Positions 12,211-13,343 of a DNA stretch of 13,343 nt are shown in pieces. Under the pieces are notes generated by a model, which was not told the DNA's origin, ran no database searches, and saw only the letters and a program-made list of their open reading frames with translations. Source of the stretch: an uncultured bacterium (GTDB lineage: Bacteria; Actinomycetota; Coriobacteriia; Coriobacteriales; Coriobacteriaceae); NCBI GenBank assembly GCA_905215095.1, contig CAJMOL010000019.1, positions 1 through 13,343 on the forward strand. The letters are read 5' to 3'. Made by a program: the position numbers and the translations under genes. Position 1 is the first letter of the stretch; each line of letters opens with the position of its first letter.

Positions 12211-13343
12211 ATGCGCCAAAACGGATCCAACTTAAACGGGCGTTCGGGCGCGCGTCCGACGGCGCGCCGCGATCTGGGGCAGCTGCCCAGCGGTCAGCGC
12301 CGCCGTCGTCGTAAGCCCGGCGCGGTGTACCTCAACCACAGCCGTGGGTTTAGCGACCGCAGTGCACGTATCGGCAACGGGCGTTCGCCCCGCCGTTCGT
12401 CTCGCCTGCCCTACGCGCTCATCGCCGTGGGCTGCGCGTTCGTACTGTTTGTCGCCGCCGTTGTGGGCTATATCAACCGTAGCGTGGACGTCGTGCTCAA
12501 CGGAGAGCAGACCGCGGTGCGCGTGGGCTCTACGCTGCAGACGCTTATCGACGATCAGGAGTTGACTGACACCTATTCCGCCGGCGACCTGCTGGCGGTC
12601 GACGACAGTGTGCTCAAGCGCCATGGCGGCGAAAAGCTGTCGGTGAAGGTCGACGGCAAGCGCGTGAAGCAAGGCAAATGGGATAGCCGCGAGCTTACGG
12701 GTGGCGAGAAGGTGACGGTCAAGGACGGCCGCAACGTGTACGAAAAGCACGAGGTCCAGGCCACGACCATCGAGCCAAAGCTTAAGGTCGAGGGCACGGG
12801 TGCCATTGAGTATGTCAAAACCTGGGGCGTTCAGGGCCGCTCCGAGGTATGGGTCGGCGAGCAGTCGGGCAAGACGCAGGACCGCGGCGAGGTCGTGCCC
12901 GCCACCGACTGCGTAGTCGAGTGCGCAAGCGTAGCGCCCAAGGGCAACGAAAAGTACGTGGCCCTGACATTTGACGAGGGTCCGAGCGGCGCGACCAAGC
13001 AGATCTTGCGGGTGCTCAAGGAAAAGGGCGTCACGGCGACGTTCTTCCTTTCGGGCGATGCCGCGGAAGCCTCGCCCGCTACTGCCAAAGCGATTGTCGA
13101 TGCCGGGTGCGAGATCGGTTCCAACAGTTACAGCGATGATTCGCTCAAGGGCGAGGATCGCGAGACGGTGCGCAAACAGATCACGAAGGGCACCGAGTCG
13201 ATTAAGTCGGCGACCGGCGTCGAGACGATGCTGCTGCGTGCCCCCTACGCCGCGTTTGACGAGCAAAACTGGATTGACTCGATGGACCTGGTGTCCGCCG
13301 TGGTTTCGTGGAATATCGATTCGGGCGACTGGCTGCTCAACGG
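12211..13343 (+). CDS. Membrane-anchored NodB-fold polysaccharide deacetylase homologue with altered metal site (3' end outside window)
   Basis: The first 377 residues are visible. An Arg-rich cytosolic N-terminus (about 1-66) precedes a transmembrane anchor (about 67-88). Two beta-rich segments follow (about 90-190, VDVVLNGEQTAVRVGSTLQTLI and LSVKVDGKRVKQG) that recall DUF348-type modules, then a NodB domain from about residue 248. NodB enzymes remove N- or O-acetyl groups from cell-wall sugars outside the cell using a metal held by Asp-His-His. Here motif 1 is TFDEGPS (E256 where the metal Asp normally sits) and motif 2 is GSNSYSDDSL (N305 and D309 in place of the two His). Motif 3 RAPY (343-346) and motif 4 WNIDSGDW (367-374) are kept. 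GGGGGAGG at 12199-12206 supports the ATG. It may be inactive or use another metal or chemistry. Confidence 0.85.
   Translation, partial: MRQNGSNLNGRSGARPTARRDLGQLPSGQRRRRRKPGAVYLNHSRGFSDRSARIGNGRSPRRSSRLPYALIAVGCAFVLFVAAVVGYINRSVDVVLNGEQTAVRVGSTLQTLIDDQELTDTYSAGDLLAVDDSVLKRHGGEKLSVKVDGKRVKQGKWDSRELTGGEKVTVKDGRNVYEKHEVQATTIEPKLKVEGTGAIEYVKTWGVQGRSEVWVGEQSGKTQDRGEVVPATDCVVECASVAPKGNEKYVALTFDEGPSGATKQILRVLKEKGVTATFFLSGDAAEASPATAKAIVDAGCEIGSNSYSDDSLKGEDRETVRKQITKGTESIKSATGVETMLLRAPYAAFDEQNWIDSMDLVSAVVSWNIDSGDWLLN

Overview
The window is a GC-rich stretch whose coding style (strong preference for GCC, GGC, CTC and CGC codons) and gene content suggest an actinobacterium of the Coriobacteriia, most likely Collinsella or a close relative. 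The evidence includes a two-cluster DUF362 ferredoxin-like protein, large FtsX-type permeases, and small GTCCCC-centred palindromic repeats. The taxonomic placement is inference; no rRNA or marker gene is present. Twelve protein genes are supported: two are cut by the window edges and one lies on the minus strand. No tRNA, rRNA, CRISPR array or insertion sequence was seen.

Layout. Bases 1-4134 encode exporters: the 3' end of an ABC-2 type permease, then an ATPase (734-1459) and a double-FtsX-domain permease (1468-4134) that form one ABC system and end at a hairpin terminator. Bases 4254-4898 encode a class I SAM-dependent methyltransferase. The stretch 4899-5225 is noncoding. It is packed with short palindromic repeats, one further copy of which lies at 623-651, and it also holds the promoter region of the DUF362 iron-sulfur protein (5226-6431). 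A strong bidirectional terminator (6479-6517) and a roughly 120-base imperfect palindrome (6520-6639) separate that gene from a membrane-anchored alpha/beta hydrolase on the minus strand (6683-7648).

The divergent region 7649-7834 holds a good minus-strand promoter bracketed by two related 16-base palindromes, which looks like a double-operator repression site, and an extended -10 promoter for a TrhA/hemolysin III protein (7835-8518). Next come a CNNM/CorC-type transporter (8626-9999) and, 24 bases behind it, an unusual protein (10024-10857). Its first 135 or so residues resemble the N-terminal domain of cyanophycin synthetase, including an HxxEH metal motif, with no synthetase domains attached. 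A TATAAT promoter then drives a YtxH-like protein and a PRC-barrel protein that overlap at TAATG (10994-12138). After another hairpin, a membrane-anchored NodB-type polysaccharide deacetylase homologue (12211 to the edge) has lost its usual metal ligands.

How they fit together. Most products act at or in the membrane: two exporters, a TrhA channel-like protein, a CNNM transporter, an anchored hydrolase, a YtxH/PRC pair and a surface deacetylase-like protein. The window reads as a cell-envelope and housekeeping neighbourhood, not a prophage or a classical defence island. The most unusual items are the stand-alone cyanophycin-synthetase-N-like protein, the deacetylase with a rewritten metal site, the covarying palindromic repeat family and the double operator in front of the hydrolase.
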